Positions 37,511 through 45,372 of a DNA stretch of 64,000 nucleotides are shown here, in pieces. Source of the stretch: Treponema bryantii (GTDB lineage: Bacteria > Spirochaetota > Spirochaetia > Treponematales > Treponemataceae); contig NZ_AP025286.1 of NCBI RefSeq assembly GCF_036492245.1, positions 2,852,001-2,916,000 on the forward strand. Direction: 5' to 3'. The first letter of the stretch is position 1; each line of letters opens with the position of its first letter. The notes under the pieces are model-generated. The model saw nothing but the letters and a program-made list of their open reading frames with translations. It ran no database searches and was not told the origin of the DNA. The position numbers and the translations under genes were made by a program.

Positions 37511-38779
37511 TTACTTCCCCATTATCTGTGCTGTATGAATATCTTCATTTGCTTCAAGTCGTTCTATTTCTGAATGAAGGAATGAAAGCCATTCTGTTTT
37601 ACGGAAAACTGGTGATGTAATGAATACATCCTTGTCACCACGTCCACTCATATTTATGATGATTGCTTTATCTTTTGGAAGTGTCGGTGCAAGACGAATT
37701 GCTTCTGCTCCGGCATGTGCACTTTCCATTGCGAAAAGAACACCTTCGTTCTTTGCAAAAAATTTAACTGCATTAAGAGCTTCGTCATCTCGCGCTGAAG
37801 TAAACTTAATACGGCCACTGCAACCTAGAGCTGCAAGCTGTGGTCCAATTCCACAATAATCAAGACCTGCAGAAATGGAACGGGTTGGTAAGGCCTGTCC
37901 ATCATCATCAAGAAGGAATCGTGATTTATAACCATGCATAATTCCTTCGCGACCTGCATTTCCTGTCATACGGGCTGCATTCTCACCAACTCCATCTCCG
38001 ATTCCACCTGCTTCTACCCCAATAAGAACAGGTTCTTTTTTATCAATGAATGGTGAAAAGAATCCTATAGAATTAGAACCACCGCCTACGCAGGCAATCA
38101 TTGCAGCAACATCAAGACCACGTTCCTTAACCTGCTTTTCAACTTCCCGTCCAATTACACTCTGAAATTCTCTGACCATATCTGGAAAAGGAGCCGGACC
38201 AAGGGCACTACCCAGAACGTAATGTGTTGTATCAGGATTTGCGGCCCAGTCACGCATTGCTTCATTTACAGCATCTTTTAAGGTACGACTACCACTTGTA
38301 ACTGCATGTACCTTTGCTCCGTAAAGTTCCATTGCTGCAACATTCGGCTGCTGACGGCGAACATCAACCTCGCCCATGTAAACAGTACAATCAAGGCCAA
38401 GTTTTGCGCAGGCAGCTGCAGCTGCAACTCCATGCTGCCCAGCTCCTGTCTCTGCAATAATTCGTTTTTTACCCATGCGCTTTGCAAGCAGACACTGTCC
38501 AATTGCATTATTGATTTTATGTGCGCCAGTATTTGCGAGGCCTTCAAGCTTTATATAAATCTGAGCTCCACCTAAAAGATTTGTTGCTGTCTCTGCAAAA
38601 AGAAGCGGAGTTTCACGACCAATATAATCCCTCTGAATTGTTTCAAGTTCTTTTATAAATGACGGATCTGCCATTGCTTCCTTAAAAGCAATTTCCAATT
38701 CATCCAGCGGACCTCTTAAAACTTCCGCTACATATTTACCGCCAAAACTGTTAAAAAATCCGTTGTCTGAATGCGTCAT
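37511..38779 (-). CDS. trpB: Tryptophan synthase beta chain
   Basis: A PLP enzyme joining indole and serine to make tryptophan. The 422-residue protein has FGGKYVAEVL, KLEGLANTGAHKINNA with the PLP lysine Lys88, ETGAGQHGVAAA, the GGGSN phosphate cradle, and a C-terminal SGRGDKD. The C-terminal tail is about 20 residues longer than common TrpB1. It is first in the operon trpB-A-E-GD-CF-ilvC. GAGG lies 5 nt before the ATG. The promoter has a perfect -35 and a dyad over the -10. Confidence 0.95.
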   Translation of the reverse strand: MTHSDNGFFNSFGGKYVAEVLRGPLDELEIAFKEAMADPSFIKELETIQRDYIGRETPLLFAETATNLLGGAQIYIKLEGLANTGAHKINNAIGQCLLAKRMGKKRIIAETGAGQHGVAAAAACAKLGLDCTVYMGEVDVRRQQPNVAAMELYGAKVHAVTSGSRTLKDAVNEAMRDWAANPDTTHYVLGSALGPAPFPDMVREFQSVIGREVEKQVKERGLDVAAMIACVGGGSNSIGFFSPFIDKKEPVLIGVEAGGIGDGVGENAARMTGNAGREGIMHGYKSRFLLDDDGQALPTRSISAGLDYCGIGPQLAALGCSGRIKFTSARDDEALNAVKFFAKNEGVLFAMESAHAGAEAIRLAPTLPKDKAIIINMSGRGDKDVFITSPVFRKTEWLSFLHSEIERLEANEDIHTAQIMGK

Positions 38780-38787
38780 TGTTACCT

Positions 38788-38840
38788 CTGTAATGTTTCT
38801 ATTTATAGTAACATTACAGTATAAAATACGTTTCTGTCAA
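38788..38840 (-). promoter_or_regulatory. trp operon promoter and dyad operator
   Basis: Minus strand TTGACA (38835-38840), 18-nt spacer, TAATGT (38811-38816). A dyad spans 38788-38819: perfect 10-bp arms CTGTAATGTT and AACATTACAG, with a nested CTAT/ATAG pair. It covers the -10 and the predicted start. A second pair, 38793-38803 with 38839-38849, is an 11-bp perfect inverted match. The leader is only about 25 nt and encodes no Trp-rich peptide, so repressor control is likelier than attenuation. Confidence 0.65.
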
Positions 38841-38890
38841 TAGAAACATAAATAATGTTTTGTTATTATTGCTTTTTTTATGAAAAGAAA

Positions 38891-38922
38891 AAAAAACAGC
38901 CAGATGTATCTGGCTGTTTTTT
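38891..38922 (-). terminator. Terminator after the Asn/Gly-linker lipoprotein gene
   Basis: AAAAAACAGCCAGA (38891-38904), loop TGTA, TCTGGCTGTTTTTT (38909-38922), a perfect 14-bp stem with T-run; it lies 18 nt after the stop at 38940. Confidence 0.9.
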
Positions 38923-38939
38923 CAATTTAATGAATAATC

Positions 38940-39668
38940 TTATTTCTTAACAAGAAAGCATTTGTCTAAAGCTTCTTTGTCATGTGGTTTCCAGTAATAC
39001 TGGGTTTTATCTGCATTTGTTTTAAATTTGTCAGTAATTGAATCAAAGCCAGAATCTTCTACGTCCCACAATAAACGTCTTAATCCATTCTCTGCAGTAA
39101 AATCCACGTAATAATCATATAAATCATCATCATAAGAGATGCTAGTTATAAATCTGTAACAATCATCGCTAAGCGTTGCAAGCTGAGCTTTGTCATAGTA
39201 TTTTGATATTGAATAATTATTTTCTTCAATTAACCAGCCTAATTTTTTAAGTTTTGTTTTTAATTCTTCAGATGTATCATTCGGAAGAGTTCCAGAAATA
39301 GTTATACTAAAGTTATAAATTCCTTTATCCGTCTTATCAATCTGTCCGTTTTTATACGAAAAATTGAGCTGATATTTTACAATTCGATCTTCCCAATCAT
39401 AATAGTCATCGATTCGTCTGTAATTCCATGTCCCATCTGACATTTCAATTGCATCAACATCTACTGTTAAACTGTTTTCATCGAACAATGCAGTATCAAA
39501 GTCAACTGTTTTTGAAGAAGAATCATTTACAACGTCATCTGCTGAATCTTTACCATCATTACCATTGTTACCACCATTACCATTGTTATTTCCAGTAGAT
39601 GGAGAACATCCAACAAACAACATTGCTGCAACAACGATCAACCCCAAAACTTTTGTAATTTTTTTCAT
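38940..39668 (-). CDS. Lipoprotein of unknown function
   Basis: A 242-residue lipoprotein: the signal ends LFVGC (Cys21), then a low-complexity Asn/Gly/Asp/Ser linker (about 22-55) and an acidic, Tyr-rich domain (DYYDWEDR, YDDDLYDYYVDF). No family is recognised. The composition suggests an outer-leaflet or surface protein held off the membrane by the linker. It has its own promoter, an AAGGAG site and a strong terminator, so it is monocistronic. Confidence 0.6.
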   Translation of the reverse strand: MKKITKVLGLIVVAAMLFVGCSPSTGNNNGNGGNNGNDGKDSADDVVNDSSSKTVDFDTALFDENSLTVDVDAIEMSDGTWNYRRIDDYYDWEDRIVKYQLNFSYKNGQIDKTDKGIYNFSITISGTLPNDTSEELKTKLKKLGWLIEENNYSISKYYDKAQLATLSDDCYRFITSISYDDDLYDYYVDFTAENGLRRLLWDVEDSGFDSITDKFKTNADKTQYYWKPHDKEALDKCFLVKK

Positions 39669-39709
39669 TTTTTTCTCCTTTTATTTTTTAAATTACAAAT
39701 ATTAATTTA

Positions 39710-39739
39710 ATAATAACATAACAGAGAATCAGTCCACAA
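39710..39739 (-). promoter_or_regulatory. Promoter of the lipoprotein gene
   Basis: Minus strand TTGTGG (39734-39739), 18-nt spacer, TATTAT (39710-39715). Confidence 0.45.
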
Positions 39740-39746
39740 GTTTTTT

Positions 39747-40508
39747 TTATTCAATTTCAACTGATATCGGACAATGATCGGATCCAAGGACATCTGCAAG
39801 AATTGTTGAGGATTTTACTTTTTCAATAAATGATGGATTTACACACTGGTAATCTATACGCCACCCGATATTCTTTTCACGGGCATGGAAGCGGTAGCTC
39901 CACCAGGTATACTGTTTTGGCTCTTCACAGAAATGGCGGAATGTATCTACATAACCGGCCCCGGTGAACTTATCCATCCAGGCACGTTCTTCCGGCAGGT
40001 AGCCGGCATTTCCTTCGTTTGCTTTAGGATTTGCAAGATCTATAGGTTTGTGAGCGATATTGTAGTCACCACAGAGTACGATATTAAAACCATCTGCAAC
40101 AAGCTGGTCGCATTTTTTAAGCATGGTATCACAGAAAGCAAGCTTGTAGTCCAGACGTGCACCAGCATCCTGACTGTTTGGAAAATAGGCAGAAATTACA
40201 GCAAGTTTTCCGAACTTGGCAATTGTTACACGGCCTTCATCATCAAAGCGTTCATCACCCATAATTTCAACGCTGTCGGGTTCTGTTTTTGTAAAGATTG
40301 CAGTTCCAGAATAGCCTGGGCGTTTTGCACTTGAAAAGTATGATTTATAAACACCGCCAGGAGCTAAGAGCTCAGGCGACAATTGACCGGGATTAGCCTT
40401 TGTTTCCTGAATACATACAACATCTGCGCCACAACCAAGCAGCCAGTCAATGAAGCCTTTTTTTTCTACAGCACGAATACCGTTTACGTTCCATGAAATG
40501 ATTTTCAT
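39747..40508 (-). CDS. xth: Exodeoxyribonuclease III (AP endonuclease)
   Basis: Cuts at abasic sites and trims 3' ends in base-excision repair. The 253-residue EEP-fold protein has ISWNVNGIRA, metal ligand Glu35 (CIQETKA), GDYNIAH, the YTWWSYR recognition segment and the catalytic GSDHCPI at the C-terminus. The length is normal for the XthA/ExoA family. AGGGA precedes the ATG. It starts 20 nt after the stop of the ART-like gene and may be in the same transcript. Confidence 0.94.
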   Translation of the reverse strand: MKIISWNVNGIRAVEKKGFIDWLLGCGADVVCIQETKANPGQLSPELLAPGGVYKSYFSSAKRPGYSGTAIFTKTEPDSVEIMGDERFDDEGRVTIAKFGKLAVISAYFPNSQDAGARLDYKLAFCDTMLKKCDQLVADGFNIVLCGDYNIAHKPIDLANPKANEGNAGYLPEERAWMDKFTGAGYVDTFRHFCEEPKQYTWWSYRFHAREKNIGWRIDYQCVNPSFIEKVKSSTILADVLGSDHCPISVEIE

Positions 40509-40528
40509 ATCGTTCCCTATTAGTTTTA

Positions 40529-41131
40529 CTATAAAATCTTATATTTTTTATCTTCTTTTCTGACCTTAAAAAAAGCCTTAATACAATTCGGATTTAAAAT
40601 TGCGATTTGAATATGATCTTTTTCACGAAATCCAGCAGTAGGATATAATTCATTACCCTCAAAAAACACACCCCGAACTGAATCATAAGCATTATCGGGA
40701 TTTTCTTCTTTTTGCTGCGCAACTAAAGAATTAATTAAAAAGCAATCCAATTCCCTTTTTAGTCTGTCTTTTCCAATTTTATTTTCAGGTAATTCTAAGC
40801 CAGAATTTTTAAGATTTTCATAATGTTCTTTAAGTTTTTGAAGATTTTCCTGTTCAGTAAAATCAAGGCAATTTCCAAGACAAATAACAGCCCCTAAAAC
40901 TGCAGGCTTTTCAATTTGTTGTTTTGAATTTTGAGAATGTTCTTTTAGCATTATTGCCCATTGCAATGCCCGATCAGGATCGTTTTCCCAGAAATACATT
41001 CCCTTTCCAAGCCAGTCGTACTGATTCTCACTATAATTCAACTTTTTAGATGTTCCGTTCACCAAAGAATCACACAAACTTTGGTCACAACCATGAAAAC
41101 CAAAAATTAAATTCTCTTTTACTTTGTACAT
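40529..41131 (-). CDS. Putative ADP-ribosyltransferase-fold protein
   Basis: A 200-residue soluble protein without signal peptide. FHGCD (His13), YDWLGKGMYFWE (Tyr46) followed by RALQWA, and DHIQIAIL (Gln175) give an H-Y-Q pattern in the order expected of the ADP-ribosyltransferase/PARP-like fold. This is inferred from motifs, not shown. Proteins with the YDWLG-G-YFWE signature are widespread and uncharacterised. The ATG lies inside the end of a 52-residue membrane micro-protein gene (13-nt overlap), a toxin-antitoxin-like or effector-partner arrangement. Alternatives are a stress-linked modification enzyme or a non-catalytic relative. Confidence 0.5.
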   Translation of the reverse strand: MYKVKENLIFGFHGCDQSLCDSLVNGTSKKLNYSENQYDWLGKGMYFWENDPDRALQWAIMLKEHSQNSKQQIEKPAVLGAVICLGNCLDFTEQENLQKLKEHYENLKNSGLELPENKIGKDRLKRELDCFLINSLVAQQKEENPDNAYDSVRGVFFEGNELYPTAGFREKDHIQIAILNPNCIKAFFKVRKEDKKYKIL

Positions 41132-41277
41132 TTCTTATTTGGATCAGGATCGTATTTTGATTTACTTAATTGTTTATTTACAATTTTGTAACCGCAATAA
41201 GCTAATACAGCTGCAGATAATACTCCTGCTACAGTTTTTGTCTTAGAGTTAGTTCTTTTATTTGAAGAAGTATTCAT
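41119..41277 (-). CDS. 52-residue single-pass membrane micro-protein
   Basis: A short gene with a strong case: consensus promoter, GGAGG before the ATG, and a stop overlapping the next start. The product has a Thr/Ser/Lys-rich N-terminus (MNTSSNKRTNSKTKT), a hydrophobic segment VAGVLSAAVLAYCGYKIV (about 16-33) and a charged tail ending KKCTK. No family is recognised. Its coupling to the ART-like gene suggests that the two work together, with this protein as a membrane tether, antitoxin or sensor (inference). Confidence 0.6.
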   Translation of the reverse strand: MNTSSNKRTNSKTKTVAGVLSAAVLAYCGYKIVNKQLSKSKYDPDPNKKCTK

Positions 41278-41305
41278 TTATATCCTCCAAAACTAATTTC
41301 AAAAT

Positions 41306-41334
41306 ATTATATCTTATAAGAATTTAATATTCAA
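41306..41334 (-). promoter_or_regulatory. Strong promoter of the micro-protein/ART-like operon
   Basis: Minus strand TTGAAT (41329-41334), 17-nt spacer, perfect TATAAT (41306-41311). Confidence 0.7.
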
Positions 41335-41350
41335 CTTTGCGAAAAATTAA

Positions 41351-42997
41351 TTATCCATTAGTCAGAATTTCTGAAATATTAAAACAGTTGTCACCAATGT
41401 GTTCGATTGTGCGGACAATGTCGATGTAGAGAAGCTCAGACTTAACATCTGCACCACCCTCGAGACGCTTGCGGGCAACCTTCTTAAGGTCTTTACGGAA
41501 AGCATCGATTCCATCTTCAAGTTCGCGGGCAAGTTCAAGTTTTTCTGCAGTAAGCTGTTTGTTGATATTTATGCGGATAAACTGAAGGAACTGTCGGGCT
41601 AGCTCAATATACGGAAGAAGACGTTCCATATCTTCGCTCTGGAATTTCATCTTCTTTTCGATACTGCGGATAATCAACATGATTGTTCCGTAACAACTGT
41701 CACTCATATTCTCAAGTTCATCAACAATCTGAATCATATTAGAAATGTGATTCAACTGCTTTTCTGTAACCTGAAGTGATTCACACTTAATAAGGTAGTG
41801 AGTAATCTGCTCATGCATCTGATCTGCATAATCTTCTGCAAGTTCACTTGCTTCTGCATGCTTTTCTATAAAATCAGAATTACGCTTTGTAACACCAATC
41901 TGAATCTTATCAAACATATCTGTTACAACATCTGTCATATCTGCAATAGCTTTTTCTGCCTGCATAATGTGAGTTGTAATATTGTCCTTTGAAACAAGAC
42001 CTGTAAATTCGAGTTTGTAAACGTTTGAAGTTTTTTCCGGATCGTCCTTGATAATCTTTTTTGCAAGTGTGATAAGCGGATTCTGCAGCGGTAAAAGAAC
42101 GATAGTAGAAAGAGTTTTGAAAACTGTATGCAGCATTGAAATACGGATTGCAATATTTGAATGCTGTCCGCCAGGTGTAAGCATCATCACTAAATCCAGG
42201 AACGGATGGAAGAAGATAAGTGCAAGTACAGTACCAAACACGTTGAACATAACGTGAATCATAGCTGAACGGCGTGCATCTGCATTTGCTCCAAGAGAAG
42301 CAAGTACCGCATCAATAGTAGAACCGATGTTACTACCAAGTGTCATAGCAGCAGCCATATCCCAGCTTACAAGTCCGTTATAAGCCATTGTGATTACGAT
42401 TGCAGAAAAAGCTGAAGAAGAATGCAGAAGTGCTGTAATCAGAATACCAACTACAAAGCCAATTAAAATTGCAGCAGGACCTGTACCCTGAATCTTAAAG
42501 AGCCATCCAAGCTGTTCAGGAGTGAATACATCAGAAAGTCCGCTCAAACCAAGGAAGAGCATACCGAATCCCATGAGAGCTTCAGCCCAGTTTCTGTAAC
42601 GGCCCTTTCTTAGAATTGAAAGAAAATATCCGGCACCAAAAACCGGAATGGCAAATGCTGATATTTTGAAATTAAATCCGAAGATTGCAACAATCCATGC
42701 AGTGATTGTAGTACCAATATTTGCACCAAAAATTACACCTACTGACTGTGCAAGAGTCATAAGTCCGGCATTGACGAAGGTAACAACCATTACAGTTGTG
42801 GCACCCGATGACTGAACAATCATCGTAACGAAAAGTCCGGTTAAAAGGGAAGCAAAACGGTTTCCTGTAAGAACAGAGAGAGCACGCTGCAGGCGTTCTC
42901 CAGCACTCTTCTGGATACCGTCACTCATCAGCTTCATTCCATAAAGAAGGAATCCAAGGCTGCCAACAAGTTCTAAAACGGGCTGTATGACATTCAT
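41351..42997 (-). CDS. Na/Pi cotransporter family protein with PhoU-like domain
   Basis: A 548-residue membrane protein of the NptA/PNaS type. Two inverted repeats carry the QSSGA-T motif (VTMIVQSSGATTVMVVTFVN and LITALLHSSSAFSAIVITMAYNG). About eight membrane helices reach to residue 310. The C-terminal 200 residues form a PhoU-like helical domain (MQAEKAIADMTDVVTDMFDKI ... LVYIELARQF-like helices) in the cytoplasm. It is probably a sodium-coupled phosphate transporter. The start was set at 42997 with AGGA upstream; a start at 43087 would run through the divergent promoter. It is divergent from the lipoprotein at 43061. Confidence 0.88.
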   Translation of the reverse strand: MNVIQPVLELVGSLGFLLYGMKLMSDGIQKSAGERLQRALSVLTGNRFASLLTGLFVTMIVQSSGATTVMVVTFVNAGLMTLAQSVGVIFGANIGTTITAWIVAIFGFNFKISAFAIPVFGAGYFLSILRKGRYRNWAEALMGFGMLFLGLSGLSDVFTPEQLGWLFKIQGTGPAAILIGFVVGILITALLHSSSAFSAIVITMAYNGLVSWDMAAAMTLGSNIGSTIDAVLASLGANADARRSAMIHVMFNVFGTVLALIFFHPFLDLVMMLTPGGQHSNIAIRISMLHTVFKTLSTIVLLPLQNPLITLAKKIIKDDPEKTSNVYKLEFTGLVSKDNITTHIMQAEKAIADMTDVVTDMFDKIQIGVTKRNSDFIEKHAEASELAEDYADQMHEQITHYLIKCESLQVTEKQLNHISNMIQIVDELENMSDSCYGTIMLIIRSIEKKMKFQSEDMERLLPYIELARQFLQFIRININKQLTAEKLELARELEDGIDAFRKDLKKVARKRLEGGADVKSELLYIDIVRTIEHIGDNCFNISEILTNG

Positions 42998-43025
42998 ATT
43001 CCTATGATACCGAAATAGCCCCTCC

Positions 43026-43054
43026 TTTTCAAGAAAAATAAAATGCTGTAAAAT
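43026..43054 (+). promoter_or_regulatory. Promoter, leaderless arrangement
   Basis: TTTTCA (43026-43031), 17-nt spacer, TAAAAT (43049-43054, preceded by TG), then 6 nt to the ATG at 43061. The -35 is the same as those of the genes starting at 1679 and 16583. Confidence 0.55.
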
Positions 43055-43060
43055 AGAAGA

Positions 43061-43876
43061 ATGGGTGTGGAAATGAAAAGAAAACATACTGCTATCCGCA
43101 GATTTCTTACAAAAACTGGCGTTGCAGTTTGCATATTGGCTGTTTTTTCTGCAGGCTTTACAGGCTGTAAAAAAAATCAGAAAGATAATGATCCCAACAG
43201 CGTAGATTTGACTTTAAATCAGGCTGATTCACCTGCGATTCAGTCGGCACCTCAAAAATGGCACGTTACCAATAAAAGAGTAATGGTGCTTTTTGGTTAT
43301 GATTTTAATAATCCCGAAATAAAAGAAAGTCTGCTCTCACTTCTTCGAGAAAACTTTGGTCTTGATGAAGACGGCGGACTCATTTACCCGGTTACCTATC
43401 CGGAAGATTTTAAGCACGGTGTAAAAGGCTATGCTTCTGATTTTACTGCTGCCCTTCAGACTGAAGAACTGGACCTTTGCGGTGTTGTACTTCTTGGTGC
43501 ACCTGAAAATACTCATATTGCACTTGCCCGTAATCAGGATAAATGGGAACAGGAAGTTCCTTACCCTGTAATTGCACTTTTTCCTCAGGATGATGTTCTT
43601 GGTATTGAATCTACCTGCGATATTGTTGTTGATAAGGGACAGACTGCAGGACTTACCGGAGAAATCGCTCCTGAAGAAACTGACGGTCAGATTCATCAGA
43701 ATGCGCCGGAAATTATCGTAGAAACAATTAAATATATTCAGCTGCTGGATGGTGCCCCGGAGCGTTCGAAGGCTCTGCAGAAGCATATGCAGCAGATGCT
43801 CGAAGGATATCAGTTCCACCACTACACGGACCCGGAAACCGGGCTGATGTCGATAAATCATTTTGTATTGAATTAG
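43061..43876 (+). CDS. Lipoprotein, possibly DUF3798-like
   Basis: A 271-residue lipoprotein; the signal ends GFTGC (Cys36), with a positively charged N-terminus. The mature part begins with a polar linker and then KRVMVLFGYDFNNPE, EDGGLIYPVTYPEDF, LDLCGVVLLGAPENTH and YPVIALFPQDDV. These alternating strands and helices look like a periplasmic-binding-like fold and recall DUF3798 lipoproteins (from memory, weak). The start at 43061 fits the leaderless promoter; the in-frame ATG at 43073 is an alternative. It forms a two-gene unit with the phosphoesterase, 1 nt downstream. Confidence 0.6.
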   Translation: MGVEMKRKHTAIRRFLTKTGVAVCILAVFSAGFTGCKKNQKDNDPNSVDLTLNQADSPAIQSAPQKWHVTNKRVMVLFGYDFNNPEIKESLLSLLRENFGLDEDGGLIYPVTYPEDFKHGVKGYASDFTAALQTEELDLCGVVLLGAPENTHIALARNQDKWEQEVPYPVIALFPQDDVLGIESTCDIVVDKGQTAGLTGEIAPEETDGQIHQNAPEIIVETIKYIQLLDGAPERSKALQKHMQQMLEGYQFHHYTDPETGLMSINHFVLN

Positions 43877-43877
43877 T

Positions 43878-44534
43878 ATGATAGAAATTTCACAGCACAC
43901 CCAGAATATAATCGGATCACGAGATGCTATTGCTGCGCTCGAAACGAAGGATCACGCCCGACTACTTATTATTTCGGATTCGCACGGACGTTACCCGGTT
44001 TTCGAGAGTATTGTGCGCGGCTATGGAGCTAAATGTGACGCGCTGATTTTTTGTGGCGACGGCGTGAGTGATGTCGCAACTTTGCTTTATAAACAGAAAA
44101 TCGATGAGAAACTGGCAGAGTGTGTGCCGCCGGTGATTGCAGCCGTACGCGGAAATTGTGATCCGTCCAGCTACCCGCTAGATAAAGGCAGCCTTTATTT
44201 TTCAGAGCTGATTGAACTTAAGGTAAACGGCCGCGGCATTCTCGTAACTCACGGCCATAACCAGGGTGTTGATTTTGGATTAGAAACTCTCGGTCTTGAA
44301 ATGCAGGTTTCAGAATGCAGCACTGCTTTTTACGGGCATACTCATATTGCTCACGAAGATACGTTCAAGAATTTTAAGATTGTGAATCCGGGAAGTTGTG
44401 CAAGACCTCGGGGAGGCCAGCCAGCTGGCTTTGCAATTGCTACTGTTGAAAAAACTTTTGTTGATATAGCGTTTATAAAAATGACGTTAAAAAATGATGG
44501 GACCACAGAGTATTCTCTATGGTCCCCATATTGA
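43878..44534 (+). CDS. YfcE/MJ0936-type metallophosphoesterase
   Basis: A 218-residue cytoplasmic phosphodiesterase. All metal-binding motifs of the calcineurin-like fold are present: SDSHG (Asp34, His36), CGDG, RGNCD, THGH and GHTH. The substrate is unknown (YfcE acts on model phosphodiesters). It begins 1 nt after the lipoprotein stop, so translation is coupled. The 5' third has a higher GC content and more Arg CGN codons than its neighbours. Its 3' end contains a hairpin (44499-44526), and a weak 8-bp hairpin follows. Confidence 0.85.
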   Translation: MIEISQHTQNIIGSRDAIAALETKDHARLLIISDSHGRYPVFESIVRGYGAKCDALIFCGDGVSDVATLLYKQKIDEKLAECVPPVIAAVRGNCDPSSYPLDKGSLYFSELIELKVNGRGILVTHGHNQGVDFGLETLGLEMQVSECSTAFYGHTHIAHEDTFKNFKIVNPGSCARPRGGQPAGFAIATVEKTFVDIAFIKMTLKNDGTTEYSLWSPY

Positions 44535-44535
44535 T

Positions 44536-44560
44536 GGTGGTTTCGACAAGCTAAACCACC
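44536..44560. terminator. Weak hairpin between convergent genes
   Basis: GGTGGTTT (44536-44543) pairs with AAACCACC (44553-44560) around a 9-nt loop. There is no good T-run, so its strength as a terminator is doubtful. A second hairpin (GGGACCA/TGGTCCC) overlaps the end of the preceding gene. Confidence 0.4.
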
Positions 44561-44566
44561 GGTATT

Positions 44567-45367
44567 TTAGTTCATGCCGAATGGCTCTTTATCTGCGGCA
44601 GCTTTTTCTGCAGCAGCGTAAGCAGCAGCATCTTCTGCGCTCATCTGAGCAACTTCCTCAGCATACTCTGTCTGATTTTCTGCTTCAACTGATACAGTCT
44701 CTGCTTCAGCATTTTCTGTACCTTCTGCATCTGACTTCTGGCGGCTGTAGCTTACAGCAAGCTTGCGGCCACGGTAGTCATAACCGTTAAGTTTATCAAT
44801 TGCAGTCTGAGCATCTTCTGTATAAAGCTGTACAAAAGAATAATTTGCAAGAACCTTAATATCACCGATACGCTCGCGGTCAATACCAGCGATTGCAATA
44901 AGAATACCTACGAGGTCGCGTGGGTAAACACGGCGGTTTTTACCAATGCTGATGAAGATTGATGTAGCCTGATCTTCAGGAATCTCTACACGTGGATGAC
45001 GTGGACGTTCTTCTTCCGTAGCTGGAGCAGCCTCTGCCGGCTCTTCAACACGTTCTGCACGTTCCTGGCGGAAATTTCTTTCCTGGCGGTTACGGTTATT
45101 TCTTTCGTTGCGGTCATTACGTTCGTTACGCTCGTTGCGTTCAAAACGGTCACGGCGGTTATTAAATGGATGATAGTGCTTCAATGCTTCTTTAAGCAGA
45201 TATGCTATTACATACTTACGAACTGTAAGTGGAACATTCTTCTTAAATAATTTGTTTAAATCAGAAAGCAAATCAACATTTTCTGAAGTTCTAACTCTCT
45301 CTGTTGCATTTGCAAGAAATTCTTCAAGTTGTGCTTCGTTAAGCTCAAAATCACGATTAAATGCCAT
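44567..45367 (-). CDS. Stand-alone DbpA-type RNA-binding protein
   Basis: A 266-residue protein with a short helical N-terminus (about 1-75), an Arg/Asn/Glu-rich repeat tract (RNERNERNDRNERNN, about 80-105), an RRM-like DbpA C-terminal RNA-binding domain (about 133-205: IFISIGKNRRVYPRDLVGIL, FVQLYTEDAQTAIDKLNG) and an acidic Ala/Glu tail. In DbpA/CsdA helicases this domain binds rRNA or structured RNA, but no DEAD-box helicase part is present here. It may be an RNA chaperone or ribosome-assembly factor. AGGAG lies before the ATG; it follows the UPF0158-GNAT gene by 5 nt. Confidence 0.78.
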   Translation of the reverse strand: MAFNRDFELNEAQLEEFLANATERVRTSENVDLLSDLNKLFKKNVPLTVRKYVIAYLLKEALKHYHPFNNRRDRFERNERNERNDRNERNNRNRQERNFRQERAERVEEPAEAAPATEEERPRHPRVEIPEDQATSIFISIGKNRRVYPRDLVGILIAIAGIDRERIGDIKVLANYSFVQLYTEDAQTAIDKLNGYDYRGRKLAVSYSRQKSDAEGTENAEAETVSVEAENQTEYAEEVAQMSAEDAAAYAAAEKAAADKEPFGMN

Positions 45368-45372
45368 TTTTT

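Noticed and set aside
38780..38810. Attenuator or leader peptide before trpB
   Set aside because: The predicted leader is about 25 nt and has no run of TGG codons or alternative terminator.
42998..43087. N-terminal extension of the Na/Pi cotransporter
   Set aside because: It is poor in hydrophobic order, has no SD and overlaps the divergent promoter.
44494..44790. Plus-strand open frame after the phosphoesterase
   Set aside because: It runs antisense to the 3' end of the DbpA-like gene, has no SD and has low-complexity Leu/Gln content from the reversed Ala/Glu tail.
45085..45145. Tandem repeat in the DbpA-like gene as a CRISPR or minisatellite
   Set aside because: It is an in-frame Arg/Asn/Glu codon repeat without spacers; no CRISPR array or cas gene is present.
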